Of a stretch of 6,416 nucleotides of DNA, positions 1-6,122 are shown one piece after another; position 1 is the stretch's first letter, and every line of letters begins with the position of its first letter. The notes beneath the pieces are model-generated. The model had not been told where the DNA came from. It saw only the letters and a list, made by a program, of their open reading frames with translations, and did not search any database. The position numbers and the translations under genes are program-made. The stretch lies in the NCBI GenBank assembly GCA_021767885.1, contig JAASSM010000117.1, forward strand, positions 1-6,416, written 5' to 3'. This stretch comes from a bacterium (GTDB lineage Bacteria > Krumholzibacteriota > Krumholzibacteria > LZORAL124-64-63).

Positions 1-1040
1 AGGGCCACCGTGGCCCGGCCCTCGAGCTCGCGATTGACCAGGACCAGCTCTCCCTGGACCACCATGGCGATCTCGTCGCCGTCCTCGGCCACGGTGAGCT
101 CGTCGGCGTCGCCGGTGACGGTGTCGAACTCGCGGGCGTCCAGCAGCTGGTCCGCGGCGATGGTCACCTCCAGTTCGCGCAGCGTGCCGTCGGCCGTCTC
201 GAGGATCCACAGCGCGTCGCCGGCCTCGCAGACGACGCGCGCACCGTCCGCGCTGATGTGCGCGTTGCGGACGCCTTCCTCGCGGAAGTCGGTCAGGCGC
301 TCGATCTCGGCGCCATCGGCGCTCCGGCGCCAGAGGTTGAAGGCGCCGGTCTGGTCGTCCTCGCTGCGCCAGTACAGGGCGTCGGCGGGGCCCCACATGG
401 GATCGGTGTCGTAGCCGGGCCCGTCGGTGAGGCGGACGGGGTCCGCGCCGGGCTGGTGCAGCCAGATGTCCGGCTGATACGTGCCACGGTAGCCCACGCG
501 GCCGAAGCGGGCCGCGCCGACGGTGAGCAGGTAGCGGTCCTCGTCGGGATGGACGGCCACCTCCCCGGCGAAGAGGTCGAACATGCGCATGGGGGTCCCG
601 CCCGTCACCGCGACGCGCTGGATCTGATCGCGCATGGGGTAGCGCCAGGGGCGGCTGCTGGCGAACAGGATGGTCTCGCTGTCCGCGGTGAAGGCCCGGG
701 GCAGGTCCGTCCCGGGCGCGAAGGTCAGCCGGGTGGGACGCCCGCCGCCGGCAGGCATCACGTAGACGTCGAAGCTGCCCTCGCGGTCGGACGCGAAGGC
801 CAGCAGCTCGCCGTCGGGCGAGAACACGGGGTCGCGGTCGTAGGCCGGGTGCGCGGTCAGACGCTCGGCGCGGCCGCCGGCGGCGGCCACGCGCCACAGG
901 TCCCCCTGGGCGCTGAAGACCACCACCTCGCCATCGGGCGAGATGGCGGGACGTCGGGGGAAGAACGCGGGCTCGGCGACGGCCGCGGCGGCGGCCAGCA
1001 GGCCGGCGAGCAGGCAACAGACGAAGGCGACGGAACGCAT
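1..1040 (-). CDS. Secreted tricorn/S41-like beta-propeller protein, N-terminal part (3' end beyond window)
   Basis: The visible 346 codons begin with an export signal: Met-Arg, a hydrophobic run at residues 4-20, and an AVA cleavage site at about residue 22 before Glu-Pro. A PD40/TolB-like beta-propeller follows, with repeated S-P-D-G turns (PAISPDGE near 31-38, PVFSPDGE near 71-78) and blade-closing segments such as DLWRVAAAGG (47-56), DVYVMPAGGG (91-100) and QRVAVTGGTP (141-150). A further blade-like segment lies near 316-336. Blades of this style with 'GG-x-P/R-x-R-L' ends are typical of bacterial tricorn protease homologues, where two propellers precede PDZ and S41 serine-peptidase domains that degrade peptides in the periplasm. 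The peptidase part would lie left of position 1, so protease activity is inferred, not seen. The ATG at 1040 is chosen because a GAGGAG ribosome-binding site sits just upstream and the signal peptide starts there. Alternatives are a plain TolB-like or PD40 propeller protein. Family placement is good; the exact product is less sure. Confidence 0.8.
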   Translation of the reverse strand, partial: MRSVAFVCCLLAGLLAAAAAVAEPAFFPRRPAISPDGEVVVFSAQGDLWRVAAAGGRAERLTAHPAYDRDPVFSPDGELLAFASDREGSFDVYVMPAGGGRPTRLTFAPGTDLPRAFTADSETILFASSRPWRYPMRDQIQRVAVTGGTPMRMFDLFAGEVAVHPDEDRYLLTVGAARFGRVGYRGTYQPDIWLHQPGADPVRLTDGPGYDTDPMWGPADALYWRSEDDQTGAFNLWRRSADGAEIERLTDFREEGVRNAHISADGARVVCEAGDALWILETADGTLRELEVTIAADQLLDAREFDTVTGDADELTVAEDGDEIAMVVQGELVLVNRELEGRATVA

Positions 1041-1045
1041 GGACT

Positions 1046-1051
1046 CTCCTC
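1046..1051 (-). promoter_or_regulatory. Ribosome-binding site of the tricorn-like gene
   Basis: Read on the minus strand this is GAGGAG, with its AGGAG core five bases before the ATG at 1040-1038. It supports this start over any alternative in the same open frame, and the signal peptide begins at the same point. Confidence 0.7.
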
Positions 1052-1176
1052 GGGTGATCGCGGCAGCGGAGGGCCGCAGGTTCGGCGGGCGGATACCGGG
1101 CGAAGATACGCGGCGGGGCACGGTTCGTGACAGGAAGATTTCCGTCCCACCGGGACCACCGCCGCCGGGAAAGCGC

Positions 1177-1207
1177 CGGGGCGGGCGCTCCGGCGCCGCC
1201 CGCCCCG
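1177..1207 (-). terminator. GC-rich hairpin after aconitase, possible terminator
   Basis: A perfect 11-bp inverted repeat (arms 1177-1187 and 1197-1207, CGGGGCGGGCG and its complement) encloses a 9-base loop and begins 13 bases past the aconitase stop codon. On the minus-strand transcript the stem is followed by GCGCTTTCCC, so only three T residues follow and not immediately. It is therefore a plausible but imperfect intrinsic terminator for aconitase. It would partly insulate the tricorn-like gene 137 bases further on. GC-rich genomes produce such repeats by chance more often, which limits confidence. Confidence 0.45.
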
Positions 1208-1220
1208 CAACGGTCTCGCG

Positions 1221-3491
1221 TCAGCCCTGCTGCTGACGGATCAGGTTCAGCGCCGAGCCGGCCCGGAACCAGGCCACCTGCTCGGTGGTCAACGAGTGCT
1301 TCAGCTCGACGCGGTCGCTGCCGCCGTCGGCGTGGTGCAGGACGGCGGTGACCACGCTGCCGGGAGCGAGCTGGTCGAGGTTCTCCAGGTCGATCCGGTC
1401 CTGCTCCTGGACCTTCTCCCAGTCCGCCGGATCGGCGAAGACCAGCGGCAGGATGCCCTGCTTCTTGAGGTTGGTCTCGTGGATGCGGGCGAAGCTGCGG
1501 ACGATCACCGCCGCGCAGCCGAGGTGTCGCGGGCTCATGGCCGCGTGCTCCCGGCTGCTGCCCTCGCCGTAGTTGTCGTCACCCACGATCACCCAGTGGC
1601 GGCCGGCGGCCTTCAGCCCCCGGGCGACGTCGGGCACGCGGCCCACCTCGCCGGTGAGCGGGCTGCGGGTCTGCCCCGTCTCGCCGTTGAAGGCGTTGAC
1701 GCCGCCGAGCAGCATGTTGTCGCTGATGCGATCGAGGTGGCCGCGATACTTGAGCCAGGGCCCGGCCATGGAGATGTGGTCGGTGGTGCACTTGCCCTGG
1801 ACCTTGATGAGCAGGTCGAGACCCTGGAAGTCTCCCTCCTGCCACGGCGCGAAGGGGTCGAGCAGGGCCAGCCGCTCGCTCCCGTCCTGGACGATCACCG
1901 CGACCGTGGACCGGTCCGCCGGCGGCTCCTGGTAGCCCTCCTCGGCGAAGACGAAGCCCGCGGCGGGCAGGTCGGGCGCCGGCGCGGGCGGCGTCAGGCG
2001 GACCTCCTCGCCCCCGGCCGTGGTCAGGGCGTCGGTCATGGGGTTGAAGTCCAGGCGGCCGGACAGCCCGTAGGCCACCACCACCTCGGGGCTGCCGATG
2101 AAGGCGTGGGTCTCGGCGTTGCCGTCGTTGCGCTTGCGGAAGTTGCGGTTGAAGGAGGTGATGATGCTGTTGCGATCGCCCTCCTGGATGTCATCCCGCT
2201 TCCACTGGCCGATGCAGGGGCCGCAGGCATTGGTCAGGACCGTGGCGCCGAGCTTCTCGAACACCGCGAGCTGGCCGTCGCGCTTGATGGTCTCGTAGAT
2301 CTGGTCCGATCCCGGGGTGACCAGCAGCGGGGCCTTCATCTCCAGGCCCGCGTCCACGGCCTGCTGCGCCACGTCGGCGGCGCGGCTGATGTCCTCGTAG
2401 CTGCTGTTGGTGCACGAGCCGATGAGCGCGTACGAGAGCTCCACCGGGTAGTCCTCCTGCTCGCAGTCGCGGCGCATGTCGCCCACGGCGTGCAGGACGT
2501 CCGGGCTGTGCGGTCCCACCAGATGCGGCTGCAGCGCGGAGAGGTCGATCTCCACCACACGGTCGAAGAACTCCTCCGGTCGCGCCTCCACCTCGGCATC
2601 GGCTCGCAGCAGGTCGAGATTGGCGGCGGCGAGGTCGGCGAGGTCGGCCCGGCGGGTGGCGCGCAGGTAGGCCTGCATGCGCTCGTCGCCGGGGAAGATG
2701 CTGGTGGTGGCGCCGAGCTCGGCGCCCATGTTGGTGATGGTGGCCTTGCCGGTGCAGCTGATGGCCTCGCAGCCGGGCCCGAAGTACTCGATGACGTGGT
2801 TGGTCCCGCCCTTGGTGGTGAGCAGGCCGCAGAGCTTGAGGATCACGTCCTTGGGCGCGGTCCAGCCGCTGGGGGCGCCGGTCAGGCGCACGCCGGTGAT
2901 CCGCGGGTGCAGCACCTCCCAGGGCATGCCCACCATGACGTCCACCGCGTCGGCCCCGCCCACGCCGCAGGCCGCCATGCCCAGGCCGCCGGCGTTGGGG
3001 GTGTGGCTGTCGGTGCCGATCATCAGGCCCCCGGGGAACGCATAGTTCTCCAGGACCACCTGGTGGATGATGCCCGACCCCGGCTTCCAGAAGCCCATGC
3101 CGTAGCGCGCCGCGGCGCTGGAGAGGAAATCGTAGACCTCGCGGTTGGTGTCCAGGGCCGCCTTGCGATCGGCCTCCGCCCCCTGGTACGCCAGCAGCAG
3201 GTGGTCGCAGTGCACCGTGGTGGGCACGGCGGTCTGGTCGCGGCCCGCCTGCATGAACTGCAGGATGGCCATCTGGGCGGTGGCGTCCTGCATGGCCACG
3301 CGGTCGGGTGCCAGGGCCAGGGTGGCCTCGCCGCGGGCCAGCTTCTGGCCGGCCGGATCCGCCAGGTGGCCCAGGAAGATCTTCTCGGTGAGCGTCAGCG
3401 GGCGACCGAGGCGTTGCCGGACGGTCTCCAGGTTCTGGCGGGTGGTCTGGTAGACGCGGCGGACCATCTCGGCGGTGGTGGCAATCTCCAT
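1221..3491 (-). CDS. Aconitate hydratase, mitochondrial-type (ACO2-like)
   Basis: This 756-residue protein is a complete aconitase, which interconverts citrate and isocitrate through cis-aconitate in the cytoplasmic TCA cycle. Its length (about 755 aa) and sequence match the mitochondrial-type clade, not the ~890-aa AcnA/IRP1 or the AcnB type. The [4Fe-4S] ligands are C360 (IGSCTNSSYED) and C423/C426 (TNACGPCIGQW). Residues corresponding to the pig-heart active site, aligned from memory, are all present: Q68, D96, H97, H143, D161, H163 (TDSHTPN), N166, N254, E258, N448, R449, R454, R583, and S645-S646-R647 (GEGSSREHA). Domains 1-3 span about 1-480, and the swivelling domain 4 about 540-756. 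The ATG at 3491 has a strong GGAGGAG site upstream. It is divergent from the chemoreceptor gene and followed by a hairpin, so it is probably transcribed alone. No TCA-cycle partner gene is in the window. I leave the symbol blank because acnA/acnB would mislead. Confidence 0.97.
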   Translation of the reverse strand: MEIATTAEMVRRVYQTTRQNLETVRQRLGRPLTLTEKIFLGHLADPAGQKLARGEATLALAPDRVAMQDATAQMAILQFMQAGRDQTAVPTTVHCDHLLLAYQGAEADRKAALDTNREVYDFLSSAAARYGMGFWKPGSGIIHQVVLENYAFPGGLMIGTDSHTPNAGGLGMAACGVGGADAVDVMVGMPWEVLHPRITGVRLTGAPSGWTAPKDVILKLCGLLTTKGGTNHVIEYFGPGCEAISCTGKATITNMGAELGATTSIFPGDERMQAYLRATRRADLADLAAANLDLLRADAEVEARPEEFFDRVVEIDLSALQPHLVGPHSPDVLHAVGDMRRDCEQEDYPVELSYALIGSCTNSSYEDISRAADVAQQAVDAGLEMKAPLLVTPGSDQIYETIKRDGQLAVFEKLGATVLTNACGPCIGQWKRDDIQEGDRNSIITSFNRNFRKRNDGNAETHAFIGSPEVVVAYGLSGRLDFNPMTDALTTAGGEEVRLTPPAPAPDLPAAGFVFAEEGYQEPPADRSTVAVIVQDGSERLALLDPFAPWQEGDFQGLDLLIKVQGKCTTDHISMAGPWLKYRGHLDRISDNMLLGGVNAFNGETGQTRSPLTGEVGRVPDVARGLKAAGRHWVIVGDDNYGEGSSREHAAMSPRHLGCAAVIVRSFARIHETNLKKQGILPLVFADPADWEKVQEQDRIDLENLDQLAPGSVVTAVLHHADGGSDRVELKHSLTTEQVAWFRAGSALNLIRQQQG

Positions 3492-3498
3492 GCGGGAT

Positions 3499-3505
3499 CT
3501 CCTCC
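3499..3505 (-). promoter_or_regulatory. Ribosome-binding site of aconitase
   Basis: On the minus strand this reads GGAGGAG, seven bases before the ATG at 3491-3489. It is a near-ideal Shine-Dalgarno sequence and consistent with high expression of a TCA-cycle enzyme. It fixes the start and gives a protein of normal family length. Confidence 0.8.
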
Positions 3506-3654
3506 AGGGCAGGCCACGGGGGCAGCGATCGGGAGCGGGATTTCGACTCAGGATAATCGAATTCCGGGGCTGCGCACGCGGTGCTGGCGCACCGAGGCGG
3601 CGGGAGGCCGAACCGCCGGCGATGCGGCGTTCGAGTTTTGCCTAAAGGCGTCCC

Positions 3655-3673
3655 GATTCCGCACGAAGGAATC
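3655..3673. repeat. Inverted repeat GATTCC-N7-GGAATC
   Basis: Two perfect 6-base arms (3655-3660 and 3668-3673) flank a 7-base centre. The element lies about 100 bp before the chemoreceptor start and directly follows or overlaps the sigma-28-like -10 candidate. It could be a dimeric regulator's operator or a small RNA hairpin in the leader. Nearby, the octamer TCCGCACG occurs twice (3658-3665 and 3682-3689), one copy overlapping this repeat, with 24 bp between starts. No known operator consensus is recognised. Confidence 0.35.
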
Positions 3674-3692
3674 TTCAGGTCTCCGCACGGCT

Positions 3693-3729
3693 GTCCCGTA
3701 GGCCCGGGACGGGACGGATCCTCCGTCCC
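3693..3729 (+). promoter_or_regulatory. Tandem hairpins in the chemoreceptor leader
   Basis: Two inverted repeats abut. The first is GTCCCG (3693-3698) with CGGGAC (3705-3710) around a 6-base loop. The second is GGGACGGA (3711-3718) with TCCGTCCC (3722-3729) around a 3-base loop. GGGAC is duplicated head to tail at 3706-3715, so the 5' GTCCC arm or the 3' GTCCC arm could pair with either copy, giving alternative folds. The structure ends 45 bases before the GTG start and 31 before the ribosome-binding site. It does not match a riboswitch consensus I know (GEMM c-di-GMP and cobalamin were considered). Function is unknown. Confidence 0.4.
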
Positions 3730-3760
3730 CGTGAACCGCGAGGCCGTGAGCGCCCGGACG

Positions 3761-3765
3761 AAGGA
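3761..3765 (+). promoter_or_regulatory. Ribosome-binding site of the MCP gene
   Basis: AAGGA lies nine bases before GTG at 3775, an acceptable but not strong site. It supports the GTG start, after which the protein begins [11 protein letters not shown], a typical short cytoplasmic lead-in to the first membrane helix of a chemoreceptor. The nearby ATG at 3765 is in another frame and overlaps this site. Confidence 0.6.
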
Positions 3766-3774
3766 TGGTCTGCC

Positions 3775-5592
3775 GTGAAACTGAACCTCCGCGATCGCTT
3801 CCTGCTGCCCACCGCCGCCGCCCTGCTGGTGGCGTTCGGCACCTACCTGACGATGACCACCGTCCGGACCGGCGACGCCCTGCGCACCTCGGTCCACGAC
3901 GAGATGGAGCAGGTGGTCGCGCTGGTCGAGCAGAACGTGACCGGCTGGCTCCATCATCGCGACCTGGACGTCGCCCGGTGGGCCGGCCTGCGCGCGGTCC
4001 AGGACGCACTGCGCGACGACCGCCCGGAGGCGGCCGCCGCGGCGAACGAGTTGCTGGCCGACCTCGCCGGGCGGACCGAGGACTACGAGGCCCTGCACCT
4101 CATCGGCCCCGACGGCGTGGCCGTGGCGTCCACCGCGGAGGGTTCCGTGGGCTCCCTCGACATCAGCAGCCGGGGCTACTTCCAGGAATGCCAGCGCACG
4201 GGCGACCGCGTGATCTCCGAGCCCCTGAAGAGCATGGTCACCGGCGAACCCATCGTGGTGATCTGCTACCCCGTCGCCGCCGGACGGGGCACCGGCGCCA
4301 TGCTCGGCGTGGTCGATCTCGGGCGGTTCGCCGCCGGCGTGGTCGATCCCATCTCCGTGGGCGAGACGGGCTATGCCTTCATCTGCGCCGCCGACGGGAC
4401 CTTCCTCGCCCACCCCAATCACGACCTCATCCTGCAGTCCTCGCTCTCGCAGTGGGATTTCGGCAAGGAGATGCTCTCCCGCCAGAACGGCCTGCTGGCC
4501 TACGACTTCAAGGGGACCGCGCGGGAGGCGGCGTTCCGCACCGACCCCGACACCGGCTGGCTCTTCGGCGTCGGGCTGGACCGGTCGCAGATCTACGCCG
4601 CGGCCAACTCCCTGCGCAACTTCGGGATCCTGCTGACCGTGATCGCCCTGGCCGTGGTCTGCGGGGTGGTCTACCTGGTGGCGCGCAGCGTCACCGGTCC
4701 GGTCAACGCCATGATCGCCGACCTGAACGCCGGCTCCGAGCAGACGTCGGCCGCCTCCTCGCAGATCGCCAACGCCAGCGTCTCGCTGGCCGAGCAGTCG
4801 AGCGAGCAGGCCGCCGCGGTCCAGGAGACGTCGGCGAGCCTGCAGCAGATGACCGCCAACGTCCGCACCACCACCGCGGCGTCGGATCGCTGCCAGGAGC
4901 TGATGCAGTCGGCGGAGTCCACGGTGAGCGAGGGCCTGCAGACCATGCAGGAGATGGTCGCGGCCATCGGCAACATCAAGAGCAGCGCCGACCAGACCGC
5001 GAAGATCGTCGGCACCATCGACGAGATCGCCTTCCAGACCAACCTGCTGGCGCTGAACGCGGCGGTGGAGGCTGCCCGCGCCGGCGAGGCGGGCAAGGGG
5101 TTCGCGGTGGTGGCCGAGGAGGTGCGCAACCTGGCCCAGCGTGCGGCCGACGCCGCCAAGGAGACCAGCGCGCTGATCGAGGAATCGGTGACGCACTCCG
5201 AGCGGGGCGTGGCCATGACCGAGAAGACGCGCGTGGCCTTCGAGCGGACCGCGGACAACGCGCGTCAGGTGGGCGAGCAGGTGACCGGGATCGCCAGCGC
5301 GGCACGCGAGCAGGCCGACGGCATCGGGCAGATCAACAAGGCCGTGGCGCAGCTGGACCAGACCACGCAGAACGCCGCCGCCAACGCCGAGGAATCGGCC
5401 TCCGCGGCCGAGGAGCTCAACGCCCAGGCGGCCCAGCTGCAGGCCGTGGTCGCACGGCTGCATGGTCTGGTGTCCGGCCAGGCGGATCCGCAGGGCGCGG
5501 CGGCCTCCGGGCTGAGCGATGCGGACCTGCACGCCATGGCGGACGCCGCGCGTCCCCGCACCGGAGCGCCACGGAGCCAGGAGCCGGTCTAG
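3775..5592 (+). CDS. Methyl-accepting chemotaxis protein with dCache sensor, no HAMP
   Basis: This 605-residue transmembrane chemoreceptor should bind a small ligand outside the membrane and control CheA/CheW. Membrane helix 1 is at about 9-28. A double-Cache sensor spans about 30-278, with an RGYF motif at 133-136 and a G-Y-A-F strand at 199-202. Membrane helix 2 is at about 283-303. Only a HAMP-like 'TGPV' remains before a helical stretch (312-340) leading straight into the signalling domain. Methylation motifs are A347-AVQETS-A354 and A536-NAEESA-S543. The hairpin tip is canonical ([21 protein letters not shown], from E417). Spacing from methylation site to tip and back equals that of E. 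coli Tsr as I remember it, suggesting the 36H length class. The C-terminus (to 605) is a flexible tail ending QEPV, without a CheR-binding NWETF-like pentapeptide. Start is GTG. The ligand is unknown, and the Cache domain lacks the R-x-WY form of the amino-acid-binding motif. Confidence 0.95.
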   Translation: MKLNLRDRFLLPTAAALLVAFGTYLTMTTVRTGDALRTSVHDEMEQVVALVEQNVTGWLHHRDLDVARWAGLRAVQDALRDDRPEAAAAANELLADLAGRTEDYEALHLIGPDGVAVASTAEGSVGSLDISSRGYFQECQRTGDRVISEPLKSMVTGEPIVVICYPVAAGRGTGAMLGVVDLGRFAAGVVDPISVGETGYAFICAADGTFLAHPNHDLILQSSLSQWDFGKEMLSRQNGLLAYDFKGTAREAAFRTDPDTGWLFGVGLDRSQIYAAANSLRNFGILLTVIALAVVCGVVYLVARSVTGPVNAMIADLNAGSEQTSAASSQIANASVSLAEQSSEQAAAVQETSASLQQMTANVRTTTAASDRCQELMQSAESTVSEGLQTMQEMVAAIGNIKSSADQTAKIVGTIDEIAFQTNLLALNAAVEAARAGEAGKGFAVVAEEVRNLAQRAADAAKETSALIEESVTHSERGVAMTEKTRVAFERTADNARQVGEQVTGIASAAREQADGIGQINKAVAQLDQTTQNAAANAEESASAAEELNAQAAQLQAVVARLHGLVSGQADPQGAAASGLSDADLHAMADAARPRTGAPRSQEPV

Positions 5593-5640
5593 GGGCCGTC
5601 AGCTGGCGGCTTGACCGTCCCGGACGAGCGCCTCACCTTC

Positions 5641-5671
5641 GACGCCACCTGGCGACCCGCCGGGTGGCGTC
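5641..5671 (+). terminator. Strong hairpin between MCP and EamA genes
   Basis: Arms 5641-5653 and 5659-5671 form a 13-bp stem (nine perfect outer pairs GACGCCACC/GGTGGCGTC, one G-T wobble, then three more pairs) with the 5-base loop GACCC. It lies 48 bases after the chemoreceptor stop codon. It is followed by CCGCCATTTCCC, so the T-tract is short and displaced. It probably ends or weakens chemoreceptor transcription. Because it also lies 16 bases before the EamA ribosome-binding site, it could instead act in the leader of that gene. It is the best-paired element in the window. Confidence 0.55.
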
Positions 5672-5687
5672 CCGCCATTTCCCGACC

Positions 5688-5692
5688 GGAGG
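5688..5692 (+). promoter_or_regulatory. Ribosome-binding site deciding the TTG start of EamA
   Basis: GGAGG lies seven bases before TTG at 5700. The reading frame stays open far upstream, so this site, together with the position where the transporter's first membrane helix begins, decides the start. No in-frame ATG comes before the conserved part of the protein. Confidence 0.75.
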
Positions 5693-5699
5693 CACACCG

Positions 5700-6122
5700 T
5701 TGAAACCACAGCTGCTGGCACTGATCACCGCGGCCGCCTGGGGCATCGGCGGCTACTTCGAGAAGCGGGGGCTGCATCTGGGCGATCTGCCGCCCCAGGT
5801 GGGGATCACCGTGCGCACCGCCGTGGCCCTGGTGGTGCTGACGGCGATCAGCTGGCCGCAGCTGCGGCTGGTCACCCAGGCCGGCGGCCGCTCCCTCACC
5901 TATCTGGTGGTCGGTGGCGGCCTGGTGGCCGGTTCGCTGGGCATGCTCTGCTTCTACGCCGCGATCAAGGGCGCGCCGCTGAACCGGGTGATGCCCATCG
6001 CCTTCACCTCGCCCCTGTTCGGCGTGCTGGCCGCCCTCGCCCTCGGTGGCGAGGCGCTCACGCCCCGCACCGCGCTGGGGATCATCCTGACGGTGGCGGG
6101 GATCGTGCTGCTGACCATCTAG
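5700..6122 (+). CDS. Half-size EamA-family (DMT) transporter, 140 aa
   Basis: This small integral inner-membrane protein has one EamA domain with about five membrane helices: residues 3-21 (with [12 protein letters not shown], the family's W-G-x-x-x-x-F/Y start), 33-51, 66-88, 96-117 and 122-140. Most EamA transporters carry two such units in ~300 residues. Single-unit proteins of about 140 residues form a known bacterial/archaeal subgroup thought to work as dimers. Helix 4 has the P-x-x-F-x-S/T-P-L-F pattern typical of the domain end ([13 protein letters not shown]). The substrate is unknown; relatives move metabolites or amines. Translation starts at TTG behind a good GGAGG site. The gene is 107 bp after the chemoreceptor, behind a hairpin, and its TAG stop overlaps the stop of the convergent kinase gene. 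The protein is complete, not a truncated two-unit transporter, as it begins and ends at natural domain edges. Confidence 0.88.
   Translation: MKPQLLALITAAAWGIGGYFEKRGLHLGDLPPQVGITVRTAVALVVLTAISWPQLRLVTQAGGRSLTYLVVGGGLVAGSLGMLCFYAAIKGAPLNRVMPIAFTSPLFGVLAALALGGEALTPRTALGIILTVAGIVLLTI

Larger units (their letters stand above)
3492..3774. promoter_or_regulatory. Divergent intergenic promoter region between aconitase and MCP
   Basis: This 283-bp gap separates two divergent genes and so must hold the start signals for both. The least GC-rich patches are 3540-3562 (with GATAATCGAATTC) and 3630-3660. Reading toward aconitase, TATCCT within the first patch could be a -10 element, but I see no good -35 partner. 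Reading toward the chemoreceptor, TCGAGTTT (3631-3638) and CCCGATTC (3652-3659) resemble the two halves of a flagellar sigma-28 promoter (TAAAGTTT / GCCGATAA). The spacer is 13 bases where 11 is usual, so this is only suggestive. The half nearest the chemoreceptor contains several inverted repeats, listed separately. I see no small gene here. Confidence 0.5.

Noticed and set aside
1085..1125. TATCTT on the minus strand as a -10 box for a separate tricorn-gene promoter.
   Set aside because: No reasonable -35 hexamer is found 16-18 bases upstream, so the match could be chance.
258..1130. Plus-strand open frame of 290 codons over the tricorn-like gene.
   Set aside because: The minus strand has a signal peptide, ribosome-binding site and clear propeller repeats in the same interval; the plus-strand translation shows no recognisable features.
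1296..3701. A long plus-strand open frame of about 800 codons antisense to aconitase.
   Set aside because: Its translation is Ala/Gly/Val/His-rich low-complexity sequence without domain patterns. It mirrors the G/C-rich third codon positions of the aconitase gene, which is unmistakably real.
3655..3774. A known riboswitch (c-di-GMP GEMM or cobalamin type) in the chemoreceptor leader.
   Set aside because: The hairpins are present, but the conserved nucleotides of these classes, as I know them, are absent.
2191..5532. A minus-strand open frame of about 1,110 codons spanning the chemoreceptor, the divergent promoter region and part of aconitase.
   Set aside because: It overlaps two certain genes out of frame, crosses the intergenic region, and its composition (Gly, Arg, His, Leu) is that of a GC-bias shadow.
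5611..5640. TTGACC at 5611-5616 as a -35 box for an EamA promoter.
   Set aside because: No -10-like hexamer lies 16-19 bases downstream; the sequence there is CACCTTCG.
3765..5699. Long plus-strand frame continuous with the EamA gene, which would make a 785-residue fusion starting with an ATG at 3765.
   Set aside because: The upstream part is an Arg/Gly/Pro-rich shadow of the chemoreceptor in another frame. The real transporter starts at the TTG at 5700 behind its own GGAGG.
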